This document shows positions 9,796 through 17,908 of a stretch of 42,670 bases of DNA, in pieces (position 1 is the first letter of the stretch; each line of letters opens with the position of its first letter). The stretch lies in assembly GCA_001399795.1 (NCBI GenBank), contig LIHK01000021.1, forward strand, positions 1-42,670, given 5' to 3'. Under the pieces are notes generated by a model. It did no database searches and was not told the origin of the DNA. It worked only from the letters and a program-made list of their open reading frames with translations. A program made the translations under genes and the position numbers. The stretch is from Candidatus Bathyarchaeota archaeon BA2 (GTDB lineage Archaea; Thermoproteota; Bathyarchaeia; Bathyarchaeales; Bathyarchaeaceae).

Positions 9796-10770
9796 TTACT
9801 CTACCCAGTAGCTGTCGCCTTCACGGTAGATAACGCAAGGATGATTACAGTGGGGACAATTGAAACTTAGTGCTTCTGTGAGAAAGCCCTTTTTCTCTAA
9901 GAGACTTGCTTTCTCTTTTTCTAAAGCTTCAATTCTCTCTCGCAAACTCTTTATGGTCTGCATTGATACTTCTTCGACACCTTCCTCAGCTGCTTCTTCA
10001 AGCTGTCCCGCCATCTTCTCAATCTCTTCGGGCTTTAAGGTTCCCTCACGCATCTCCCCTGCTTTTTCCCTAAGAACCTCAGCAGCCTTCTCAAAGTCTT
10101 CCGGAGTCTCCAATTTAGGAGCTTTAGGTGCAATGGCTGGCAATACTTTTTCTGCTTCTCTGATGCGCATTTCCTTAACTCTTGCTTTCAGCTCCTTCGC
10201 ACGCTTGTTGGCAATTTTTCGCGTTTCAGAAACAGTTAATTTTCTCTTAAGAATTTCATTTACAGTAAGCACCGCTTCTTTGATGTTTCTGTCGATCACA
10301 CTTTCGAGTGCAACTATGTGCGACATACTGATCTGTTTGGCCCACACAGCTTTCTGAATATCTTCAGGAAACCTGAATACGTTAAGATGCGCTGAGACCC
10401 ATCGAGAATCCACATTCAGCTGTCTGCTTATCTCCAACGGCGTCATACCTTCATCTCTAACTTTCTTGAAGTATCTCGCTTCCTCTTCAACTGTGTAGTT
10501 TTCTCGGATCTTGTTAAGCTTGTAAACTGATAGTCTTGCCATTGTGTCGTCTGCATCGACCACTCGGACGAGTACGGTTTTCCATCCAAGTTCCTTAACG
10601 GCTCTCCATCTTCTTTCGCCATCAATTAACTCGTAAAACTCGCCCCGGTTGCGAACCACTAGATCGCTGAGAAGTCCGTCTTTCTTTATTTCCTGCTTTA
10701 GGTCCTCCTGATCGAAGATTAGCCTAGGCTGATACGGGCTTGGCCGGATTGAATCTATATCTATCTCCAT
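9796..10770 (-). CDS. ParB-like nuclease/partition domain protein with coiled coil and C-terminal Cys motif
   Basis: IDSIRPSPYQPRLIFDQEDL...ELIDGERRWRAVKELG...LNKIRENYTVEEEA; C-term CPHCNHPC. Confidence 0.85.
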   Translation of the reverse strand: MEIDIDSIRPSPYQPRLIFDQEDLKQEIKKDGLLSDLVVRNRGEFYELIDGERRWRAVKELGWKTVLVRVVDADDTMARLSVYKLNKIRENYTVEEEARYFKKVRDEGMTPLEISRQLNVDSRWVSAHLNVFRFPEDIQKAVWAKQISMSHIVALESVIDRNIKEAVLTVNEILKRKLTVSETRKIANKRAKELKARVKEMRIREAEKVLPAIAPKAPKLETPEDFEKAAEVLREKAGEMREGTLKPEEIEKMAGQLEEAAEEGVEEVSMQTIKSLRERIEALEKEKASLLEKKGFLTEALSFNCPHCNHPCVIYREGDSYWVE

Positions 10771-11097
10771 CTCCTATTCCTCTAGTTCTTCTTTACGAAA
10801 CGCAGAAACCAACTTTCACTTAATCTTTAACTTGTTTTGGAAAAACCATCTTTTATCAATTCAGCTTTGTTTCGACTCGGACTCTGACTATACTCAATGT
10901 CTCTACTGTCTCTCGCGTGTCCTTAGCATCTATATCAAAATTGAGTACGAGAAAATTCGCTCTTTATAGTATCTACTATATTCTTGCAGAACTTTGTCTC
11001 TTCCTATACTCGAGATTTACAAGAAGGTATTAAAAATGGCTGCATGTCTGACACCAGCATTAGTAAGTCTATTAGAAGTGCTGTCCTGATTTTGAAC

Positions 11098-11424
11098 TTA
11101 GAAGCTTTTTGTCTCCAATGATTTTTGATAAGCTTTCATTGCCATCTTCCTCGACCTAATGCTTATTCCTAAGGCCGAGGAAAAAAATAGTATAGTTGAA
11201 AAACCAATAATTGCAAATAACTTGAAACCAGTCTTCAACAAATCAAATCCAATCTTGACATTCCACGCTACGATGATAATGAAGCAGATGAACATCGTCA
11301 GATTTCGTCTACGCTTGAAGTTAAACATGTTGTTTTTCCACATTTTGCAATATTGATTAAGCTCATGGCAACGATCGCAGTCTTCGTTGAAAGAACCATA
11401 TTCGCCAAAGCATTCCTTACGCAT
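11098..11424 (-). CDS. two-TM protein with N-terminal Cys cluster
   Basis: CFGEYGSFNEDCDRCHELNQYC followed by two hydrophobic segments. Confidence 0.5.
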   Translation of the reverse strand: MRKECFGEYGSFNEDCDRCHELNQYCKMWKNNMFNFKRRRNLTMFICFIIIVAWNVKIGFDLLKTGFKLFAIIGFSTILFFSSALGISIRSRKMAMKAYQKSLETKSF

Positions 11425-11675
11425 TTATTTATTCACAATTTTGGTATACACACACAATGACTTTAAACTTATGAACGTGAAATACGTAACCAAACTCAAC
11501 GCGCGCGATATCCGTTTTCTCACTGTGTTTTGAAGAATCAACTTAGATTACGGAATGCGACCAAAAGTTTTCCAAATTTTGTCAAAGATAATGTCAGAAG
11601 TTTTGTCCGGCTTTGCGCACGCACTGAAGTATGTATGTGTGTGTAACGTAATAGGGGTCAGCTAAAGTAATAGGT

Positions 11676-11763
11676 TTTTATATATCGGTTTTCGATACGA
11701 AGGCGGTGTCGTTGTTTTGAATATTTCTTAAATAATAAGACGCCATATTTGAAGCCCGTTGAA
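11676..11763 (+). promoter_or_regulatory. 88-bp promoter block, copy B, upstream of gvpA
   Basis: Exact reverse complement of 647..734; contains TTTTCGATACGAA, TTGAATATTTCTTAAATAATAAG; gvpA ATG at 11796. Confidence 0.85.
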
Positions 11764-11795
11764 ACAAAAAAATAAAAAATTGAGAGGTGAAGAAA

Positions 11796-12017
11796 ATGGT
11801 GACACAAAGTCCAGACGTTTCGAGCCTTGCTGAGGTTCTTGACAGAATACTTGACAAGGGAATCGTCGTCGACGCGTGGGCAAGGGCTTCTCTGGTTGGC
11901 ATCGAAATCCTAACAATCGAAGCAAGAGTGGTAGTTGCGTCAGTGGACACCTTCCTGCACTACACTGAAGAGATAACAAAGATAGAGCAAGCGGCAGTCG
12001 GAGTGCCCGCAGCTTAA
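11796..12017 (+). CDS. gvpA: gas vesicle structural protein GvpA
   Basis: [61 protein letters not shown]. Confidence 0.97.
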   Translation: MVTQSPDVSSLAEVLDRILDKGIVVDAWARASLVGIEILTIEARVVVASVDTFLHYTEEITKIEQAAVGVPAA

Positions 12018-12059
12018 ACACGCTGATAAGATGCGGCCCTCTCTAGGGGAAGAATAAAA

Positions 12060-12461
12060 ATGTCTGAAGAGGAAGCGGAAGAAGTGGCAGTGGAGCCTGC
12101 ACGAGCAGTGGCTATGCCAGCGAAAAAAGTACCGGCAGCGAAGCCTGTGCGAAGGGCCGCCATGCCAGCGAAAGAAGTGCCAAAAAAAGTGAGCACCGGA
12201 ACCGTTAAAGGCAAAATAGCAGCAATTCAAAAAGCTACCGCCGAGATCTCTGCAGGCGTACGCGCTATCCAGTCGAGCATCAGCGAGCAAATGAAGGAAA
12301 ACCAGAAAGCTGTTGCTGACTTCTCTGCTCGTGTTAATGCTCAGATGAACGAAAATAAAGAAGCAGTTGCTGCCATCTATTCTGGCGCACGAGCTATTCA
12401 GTCAGCGATCTCAGAGCGGATGAAAGAAAACCAGGCATACGTAAGGGATTTCTACGGGTGA
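12060..12461 (+). CDS. GvpC-like helical repeat protein (candidate)
   Basis: Located between gvpA and gvpN; repeats SAGVRAIQSSISEQMKENQKAVADF / SARVNAQMNENKEAVAAI / SGARAIQSAISERMKENQAYVRDF; Ala/Pro/Lys-rich N-terminal linker. Confidence 0.6.
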   Translation: MSEEEAEEVAVEPARAVAMPAKKVPAAKPVRRAAMPAKEVPKKVSTGTVKGKIAAIQKATAEISAGVRAIQSSISEQMKENQKAVADFSARVNAQMNENKEAVAAIYSGARAIQSAISERMKENQAYVRDFYG

Positions 12462-12565
12462 GCAACCTCTGTTTAGACAAAAGAGAAGCCGCATTTTCCT
12501 CCATCCCCCCCATCTTTTTTAATACAACCTAAATTCAGTCTGACCCGAGAAGGAGGTGAGAAAGA

Positions 12566-12730
12566 GTGCCAAATCTGAGACCGAAAACTAGTTTGCACGC
12601 CCGAGAAAGAGATAAGAAAGTAAAGTGGCTAAGGCAACTCAGGAAGAAACTACAACACTTTTCCCTTACTCTTCGCCCACAAATGATTCGCGCAATCTGG
12701 GTAAGAGATATTGTTAAAAAAGAGACGTAA
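12566..12730 (+). CDS. 54-aa basic protein, GTG start, absent from ORF track
   Basis: GGAGGTG RBS then GTG; MPNLRPKTSLHARERDKKVKWLRQLRKKLQHFSLTLRPQMIRAIWVRDIVKKET*. Confidence 0.55.
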   Translation: MPNLRPKTSLHARERDKKVKWLRQLRKKLQHFSLTLRPQMIRAIWVRDIVKKET

Positions 12731-12856
12731 CAATTCAAGAGAAGAACCTGCCTTTTTAGTCTTCTAACCTGTTTTAAGTTCCGACTTAGATTTATTGTAG
12801 AACATGCTTTTTATTGAATAACGGCCCTAAAACTCATTTCTCAACGCAATTTTCAA

Positions 12857-12905
12857 TTTTCGACACAAATTTCGTAACCAATTCTTGAATATTACTTAAG
12901 TAAAT
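12857..12905 (+). promoter_or_regulatory. gvp-type promoter motif, copy D, upstream of gvpN
   Basis: TTTTCG-N24-GAATATTACTTAAGTAA; same 24-nt spacing as copies A/B/C. Confidence 0.6.
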
Positions 12906-12943
12906 GGGTCACTCCCTCTCAAAAAGGGAGAGTGACTCTGAAG

Positions 12944-13954
12944 ATGAAATATGTACCTACCCACAAGAGAGTGGTGCGAGGAAAGAGAATTCATGAAACA
13001 GTGGAAGAAAGACACTCAAAACTAGAATTGGAAAAAAGAACCCCAGAATTGTCAATCGAACGCGTCGAAGCAGAGTTTCTGGTGCCAACCATTGAAATTT
13101 TTGTCGAGACAGAGCAGGTTAGAAGGCTAAAGGACAGGGTTAAGCTGTGGATTAAAGTTGGATACCCACCGCATATAGTGGGACCAACAGGCTGCGGAAA
13201 AACAACACTAGCCATGCAGGTGGCAAGAGAGTTAGGAAGACCCACGGTGTGGATAAACGGCGACGAACAAATGACAACAACAGACCTGATCGGAGGATAC
13301 TCAGAGATGGAAGCCGAAAGCGTGAGAGACAGATTCGTCCACAACGTCATGCTAGCAAAGGACAGAACAAAATTCACATGGGTGGACAATCCCCTAACGC
13401 TTGCGTGCAAATACGGCTACACGCTGGTCTACAACGAGTTCTCAAGAGCCAAGCCAGAAGCAAACAACGTCCTTCTCTCAGTGCTAGAGGAAAACATCCT
13501 CGAACTCCCAACAATGTTCGGAGACGAAAGATACATCAAAGTCCATCCAGATTTCACCGCGATATTCACAAGCAACTCCATAGAATACGCAGGAGTACAC
13601 AAACCACAAGACGCCCTACTCGACAGAATGGTAGACATCTACATGGACTACTACGACTTCGACACCGAAGTAAAAATCGTTCAGGCACACACCGGCATGC
13701 CACTCCAAGAAGCGAAAAAAGTGGTGAAAGCAGTTAGAATACTCAGAGAAAAACTGCCCGAACCCCATAAACCCGGAACGAGGGCAGAAATAATGATCTG
13801 CCAAGGACTGAACGCAATGGACGGCTATTCGAAGGAAGACCTTGAACAGATATACATGGATATCCTGGCAACAAAAATAGGTGAACCAAAAGAACTCCTG
13901 AAGAAAGGGGGTCTCATAAGAGAAATACTCAGCGAAACTTACGGAGATGCCTGA
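12944..13954 (+). CDS. gvpN: gas vesicle AAA+ ATPase GvpN
   Basis: HIVGPTGCGKTTLAMQVARELGRPTVWINGDEQMTTTDLIGGY...VYNEFSRAKPEANNVLLSVLEE; ORF track start 12932 (GTG), ATG at 12944. Confidence 0.95.
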   Translation: MKYVPTHKRVVRGKRIHETVEERHSKLELEKRTPELSIERVEAEFLVPTIEIFVETEQVRRLKDRVKLWIKVGYPPHIVGPTGCGKTTLAMQVARELGRPTVWINGDEQMTTTDLIGGYSEMEAESVRDRFVHNVMLAKDRTKFTWVDNPLTLACKYGYTLVYNEFSRAKPEANNVLLSVLEENILELPTMFGDERYIKVHPDFTAIFTSNSIEYAGVHKPQDALLDRMVDIYMDYYDFDTEVKIVQAHTGMPLQEAKKVVKAVRILREKLPEPHKPGTRAEIMICQGLNAMDGYSKEDLEQIYMDILATKIGEPKELLKKGGLIREILSETYGDA

Positions 13955-14324
13955 GCTGGAAAAAGTTAGTGCAACAATCCAGGATGCCAAGATCTACAAA
14001 ATCTCGGATCTTTGGAGTAGAAAGCCGAGGGGACTCAGGTTCAACGACACAGACGCCCTTGTTATCACCTTGAGAGCCGAAGATGGAAGCACAATAAAGG
14101 AAACCTTCTATTTCTGCCTCAAACCAGACGGAACCTTCAACGTAAACACCGTGAGCAAAGATAGCAGCCGAGCAAGGCGGCAAAGGCTCGCCAGTTTTCT
14201 CAAACACTATAAAATAACCAGCAACGTAGATGAATACAACCTAAAAGAGGGAATAAAGCGGTGGAAGGGGATACAAGTTGCCGCCATAAAAGTCGGCGAT
14301 TCAGGCTCTATTTATGTTCCATAG
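13947..14324 (+). CDS. conserved-looking gvp-operon protein of unknown family
   Basis: 125-aa ORF overlapping gvpN end and 12 nt before gvpO. Confidence 0.65.
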   Translation: MPELEKVSATIQDAKIYKISDLWSRKPRGLRFNDTDALVITLRAEDGSTIKETFYFCLKPDGTFNVNTVSKDSSRARRQRLASFLKHYKITSNVDEYNLKEGIKRWKGIQVAAIKVGDSGSIYVP

Positions 14325-14336
14325 GAGGGAAGAAAA

Positions 14337-14639
14337 ATGGCAACAGAAAAGCCTAGGGCATCAGTGGAAAAGATCACTGACCTAGCGCTTGCCATAACGA
14401 AGAAGTACATATCCAAAGAGCCAGAGACCGTCATAGGCATCGAACAAAGAGAGGGAGAATGGAAAGTTATGGTTGAAGCACTGGAGAGAAAGGCGGTGCC
14501 AGACACGCAAGACCTTCTAGGAAGATACGAGATCAGACTCAACAAGAACGGCGAATTAATCGGCTGGAAACAGACTATGATCAGAAAGCGATCCGACAGA
14601 ATGGTGCCCCCAGAAGAAGAGTGGGTAGTAACTGGCTGA
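14337..14639 (+). CDS. gvpO: gas vesicle protein GvpO
   Basis: EPETVIGIEQREGEWKVMVEALERKAVPDTQDLLGRYEIRLNKNGELIGWKQ; RBS GGAGGGAAG. Confidence 0.9.
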   Translation: MATEKPRASVEKITDLALAITKKYISKEPETVIGIEQREGEWKVMVEALERKAVPDTQDLLGRYEIRLNKNGELIGWKQTMIRKRSDRMVPPEEEWVVTG

Positions 14640-14650
14640 GGAAAACAGTA

Positions 14651-14956
14651 ATGGTAAAAAGAAACTGGTGGCGGAGAAGCCTAAATAGACACTTTCGCTT
14701 GCTAGACGCAAGGTCTGCACGGGCGGTGGAACAAAGGCGAAGAATAGAAGAGCAGAGAATCCAAACCCAAAAGAAACGAACCTTGGAGCAACAAGAAAAA
14801 GCCTTCGAAAGAGTACACGAAGCGAGGAAGAGAGGCGAAGCGATAACCGGTATGGACACACTGGAGAGAAGAAAGATAGCCAAGGAACTAACGTGGAAGG
14901 GAAAATGGAACACAAGAAGGGCGAAATTCGACACACGGGCGAGAAAATACAGTTAA
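14651..14956 (+). CDS. basic coiled-coil protein in gvp operon
   Basis: ATG at 14651: MVKRNWWRRSLNRHFRLLDARSARAVEQRRRIEEQRIQTQKKRTLEQQ. Confidence 0.55.
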   Translation: MVKRNWWRRSLNRHFRLLDARSARAVEQRRRIEEQRIQTQKKRTLEQQEKAFERVHEARKRGEAITGMDTLERRKIAKELTWKGKWNTRRAKFDTRARKYS

Positions 14957-14987
14957 GCACTCCAAGAATCAAAGTCAGTAATCCAGT

Positions 14988-15839
14988 TTGAAAGGTCAAG
15001 AAGAAATGACTGTCCTCAACTCGCAGCCACAGCCTAATGCAAATGTCAAAGGCCTAAACCATACCCTCCACCTGTACACTTCAAAGGTGGACAAACACAC
15101 CATCCAAAAAGCCTTTTTGATTTCTACCCGAAACGATGAAAAGGCAGTTTACGTAACCACAGATGACCCCACACCCCTTATTCAAGAATTCAACTCCACA
15201 AATGTTGAGTTAAAAATCATCAAACCAGAAGAGATCAAATACCTTGAAAGCGAAAAAAACCGTAAACTACGGATCATCATAGACGCTGGATCAATACCTA
15301 GCCAGAAAGACGCCGAAGTTGAAGAAAGAGAAAGCTACCTAAACGAACTAAGCAAAAAACACCCCATAAACTGCCTGTGCACCTACGACGTTACAAAACT
15401 TAACCCTAAAACAATCAAACAACTGGCAATGCACCACAACCAGCTTCGCCTCACAACCAGCGACCTAACCATACTATCTGGGGATCTGCTTGACAGATCC
15501 AAGTTGTCAGACGACTCCATCGAAAAAATGGTGAAAGACAATCTGGAAACCATAATTCTTGCCCTTCTACAAAAGAAACCAATGTGTGGAACCGACATAA
15601 TGGGAACCATACACCTGGAATTCAACGTGTTACTCAGCCCAGGAACAATCTATCCACTACTTCAGTCATTGAAAGAAAAGGGACTGTTAACATCCAAGAA
15701 ACATGGCAAGGCAAAGACATACGCCCCAGCTGAAGACGCGGAACTGAAAATAAGAAGCATGATCAATGAACACATTCAAGCTCGCAAACTCTTGAACCAC
15801 TACCTACAACAAGAAGCAACGATTAGGAAGGTCAGTTAA
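14988..15839 (+). CDS. MEDS-like sensory domain fused to PadR-family HTH regulator
   Basis: N-term HTLHLYTSK...AVYVTTDDP...CLCTYDVTKLNPKTIKQLAMHHNQLRLT (MEDS/DcmR-like); C-term ILALLQKKPMCGTDIMGTIHLEFNVLLSPGTIYPLLQSLKEKGLL (PadR). Confidence 0.75.
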   Translation: MKGQEEMTVLNSQPQPNANVKGLNHTLHLYTSKVDKHTIQKAFLISTRNDEKAVYVTTDDPTPLIQEFNSTNVELKIIKPEEIKYLESEKNRKLRIIIDAGSIPSQKDAEVEERESYLNELSKKHPINCLCTYDVTKLNPKTIKQLAMHHNQLRLTTSDLTILSGDLLDRSKLSDDSIEKMVKDNLETIILALLQKKPMCGTDIMGTIHLEFNVLLSPGTIYPLLQSLKEKGLLTSKKHGKAKTYAPAEDAELKIRSMINEHIQARKLLNHYLQQEATIRKVS

Positions 15840-15840
15840 A

Positions 15841-16917
15841 ATGACTAGGGAAAAATACGAAGAGCTTAGAAAAAAGAGACTGAAAGAGCGAGAAGAACGT
15901 TTCAAAAGAACAATTGAAAGAATTAAAGAGCAGAATCGGCTAATACAGCAGAGAAAATGGGCTGAGTTAGAAGGAAGAAAAAGAATCAAGGCCCAACTCT
16001 TGTGGGAAAAAAAGCTAGAGCAAGAGAAGGCAAGAGAAGCAATAACAAACGCAAAAGCGGCTATAGAAGAAGTTGAAGAAAAGACAAAAGCCTCCCTATA
16101 TGTTCCGGAAATAACGAAGAAAATAAACGAGATGCTGACGGAAGCGGACAAAAGCTTTGACTTGGCAGAATACGAGAAGGCAATCAAGCTCTCATTCGAG
16201 ATTGAAGAACTGGCGGAGAAAGCGAGACTAGAGGCCTCAAGAAAAGCTGAGGAAAAGAAAAGGAGAAGGAAAAAAGAGGGAAAATACTTCTACTGCGTGA
16301 TACCGTTTAGCGAAGAAAAGAGTTTTGGAAACATAGGTATGAACAACAATGAAGTCTACACTATTCCCTACAGAGACGTTGCAGCCATAGTTAGCGATTC
16401 CCCCATGAAGGATTACGAACTGACCGAGGACAACACAAGGAGACATGAAACAGTCTTAAGGCAAGTAATGGAGGAACACACGGTTGTACCAGTGGAATTT
16501 GGTACGACAATAAAAAACGAAAGAATTCTAAGGCGCTTGCTGAGGAAGGCTTACGATCCAACAAGGGAGTGTTTGAAGCTAGTGGACAACATGGTTGAAC
16601 TCGGAGTAAAAGCCGTTCTAAACGAGGACATCGTGTTTGTTGACCATGGAAAAAGAAAGGAATGCATCTCAGACATCCTAGGATCACTAAACACCAGGGC
16701 AAAGCAAGCGGTCACAGGCGACTTATTCAGTGATAGGCTGTTTTTAAACGCATCCTTTCTGGTCAACAAAGAAGACATAAACGCGTTTTCAAACGAAGTG
16801 AAGAGCCTGCAGGAAAAATACCCTATGCTAAAACTTCTGTATAGCGGACCGTGGGCACCCTACAATTTTGTTTATATAAAAATCGGGGCAGAGGGCATGG
16901 GGATCACCAAAAAATAG
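15841..16917 (+). CDS. GvpF/GvpL family protein with long N-terminal coiled coil
   Basis: N-term ~145 aa charged helix; C-term KYFYCVIPFSEEKSFGNIGMNNNEVYTIPYRDVAAIVSD...LLYSGPWAPYNFV. Confidence 0.88.
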   Translation: MTREKYEELRKKRLKEREERFKRTIERIKEQNRLIQQRKWAELEGRKRIKAQLLWEKKLEQEKAREAITNAKAAIEEVEEKTKASLYVPEITKKINEMLTEADKSFDLAEYEKAIKLSFEIEELAEKARLEASRKAEEKKRRRKKEGKYFYCVIPFSEEKSFGNIGMNNNEVYTIPYRDVAAIVSDSPMKDYELTEDNTRRHETVLRQVMEEHTVVPVEFGTTIKNERILRRLLRKAYDPTRECLKLVDNMVELGVKAVLNEDIVFVDHGKRKECISDILGSLNTRAKQAVTGDLFSDRLFLNASFLVNKEDINAFSNEVKSLQEKYPMLKLLYSGPWAPYNFVYIKIGAEGMGITKK

Positions 16918-17217
16918 GTGAAACGAATGCCTTTTTTCATAGACGACCTTTTCCTGCGAATGCTTGGCTTCTCTATACCGCCATTTGACATGATCTGGCT
17001 CATTGAAACAATTAGAGATTACGTTGAGAATATAAGACAAGAGGAGATCCAGCAAAAGATTAACAACAAAATAAAGGAGAACAGGCTGCTCTACGAGCTA
17101 GGTGAAATAACAAAGAAGGAATACGAGAGGAGAAACGAAGAACTAAACCACCAACGACAAATGAACAATAGAATAAACAGAACGAACCTCAACCAGAGAA
17201 TAAACATACTGGGCTAG
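16918..17217 (+). CDS. gvpG: GvpG-like protein
   Basis: MPFFIDDLFLRMLGFSIPPFDMIWLIETIRDYVEN...LLYELGEITKKEYERRNEEL. Confidence 0.8.
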   Translation: MKRMPFFIDDLFLRMLGFSIPPFDMIWLIETIRDYVENIRQEEIQQKINNKIKENRLLYELGEITKKEYERRNEELNHQRQMNNRINRTNLNQRINILG

Positions 17218-17238
17218 CTTCAGAAGGAAGTAGGTAGT

Positions 17239-17562
17239 TTGAACCGTAAATGCAAAAAACTGAAACAAACGAAACGCGTAATCAAACCTCGAAAAAGTAA
17301 CATACCAAAGAGACCTCAGTTTTGCAAACATCCTATCCCAAGAAGGAAGAGGATAAAAAGACTTCGTTATACAGCTCCACCCATAGAGGTTGATGCAACC
17401 GGAGAAGTTCTTCTCGGATCGGCTACAGCTGGACCTGCTGGGACTATGATTGGAGTAGGCTCAGCGACAGTACGGACATTTAGCCATATAGGAATTTCGG
17501 TGCTGAAAAAGATTCGAGAAAGAGCTGAAGAAATCAGGGAAGCTGAAAAAGAAAGCACGTAA
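17239..17562 (+). CDS. basic, Gly-rich hypothetical protein in gvp operon
   Basis: TTG start; VLLGSATAGPAGTMIGVGSATVRTFSHIGISVLKKIRE; no family recognised. Confidence 0.5.
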   Translation: MNRKCKKLKQTKRVIKPRKSNIPKRPQFCKHPIPRRKRIKRLRYTAPPIEVDATGEVLLGSATAGPAGTMIGVGSATVRTFSHIGISVLKKIRERAEEIREAEKEST

Positions 17563-17581
17563 ATTCAAGGGGTTCTCACGC

Positions 17582-17908
17582 ATGGTGACATTAAGACCGG
17601 AAGAAACTGGCTTGAAGGAACTCCTAGACAGAGTCCTAGATAAAGGAGTGGCGGTCGATACGAGTGTCAGAGTTGACCTCGGCAGCCTCGATCTCTTAGG
17701 AGCAAAAGCTCACATTATCCTCGCTTCCTTCAAAACGGCTGAAAAGATAGGTTTAGATTTTCCTGAAGGAACCAATCTTAACACGCCAGCATGGCAAAAT
17801 CTGAAAACAACGCAACTGTGTCCAGTTTGCGGCATGGAATCCAGACAAGAAGAACTCAAAGAAGAAGGTTGCCCTTGGTGTGGATGCTACAGACCAGATG
17901 AGAGATAA
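17582..17908 (+). CDS. GvpJ/GvpA-family protein with C-terminal zinc ribbon
   Basis: LKELLDRVLDKGVAVDTSVRVDLGSLDLLGAKAHIILASFKTAEKIGLDFP then CPVCG...CPWCG. Confidence 0.88.
   Translation: MVTLRPEETGLKELLDRVLDKGVAVDTSVRVDLGSLDLLGAKAHIILASFKTAEKIGLDFPEGTNLNTPAWQNLKTTQLCPVCGMESRQEELKEEGCPWCGCYRPDER

Noticed and set aside
647-11763. 88-bp perfect inverted repeat as transposon terminal inverted repeats around an 11-kb element
   Set aside because: No target-site duplication at the outer flanks (aatttg versus acaaaa), no transposase between the copies, and diverged versions occur as promoters at gvpN and 24.3 kb, so promoter function explains it better.
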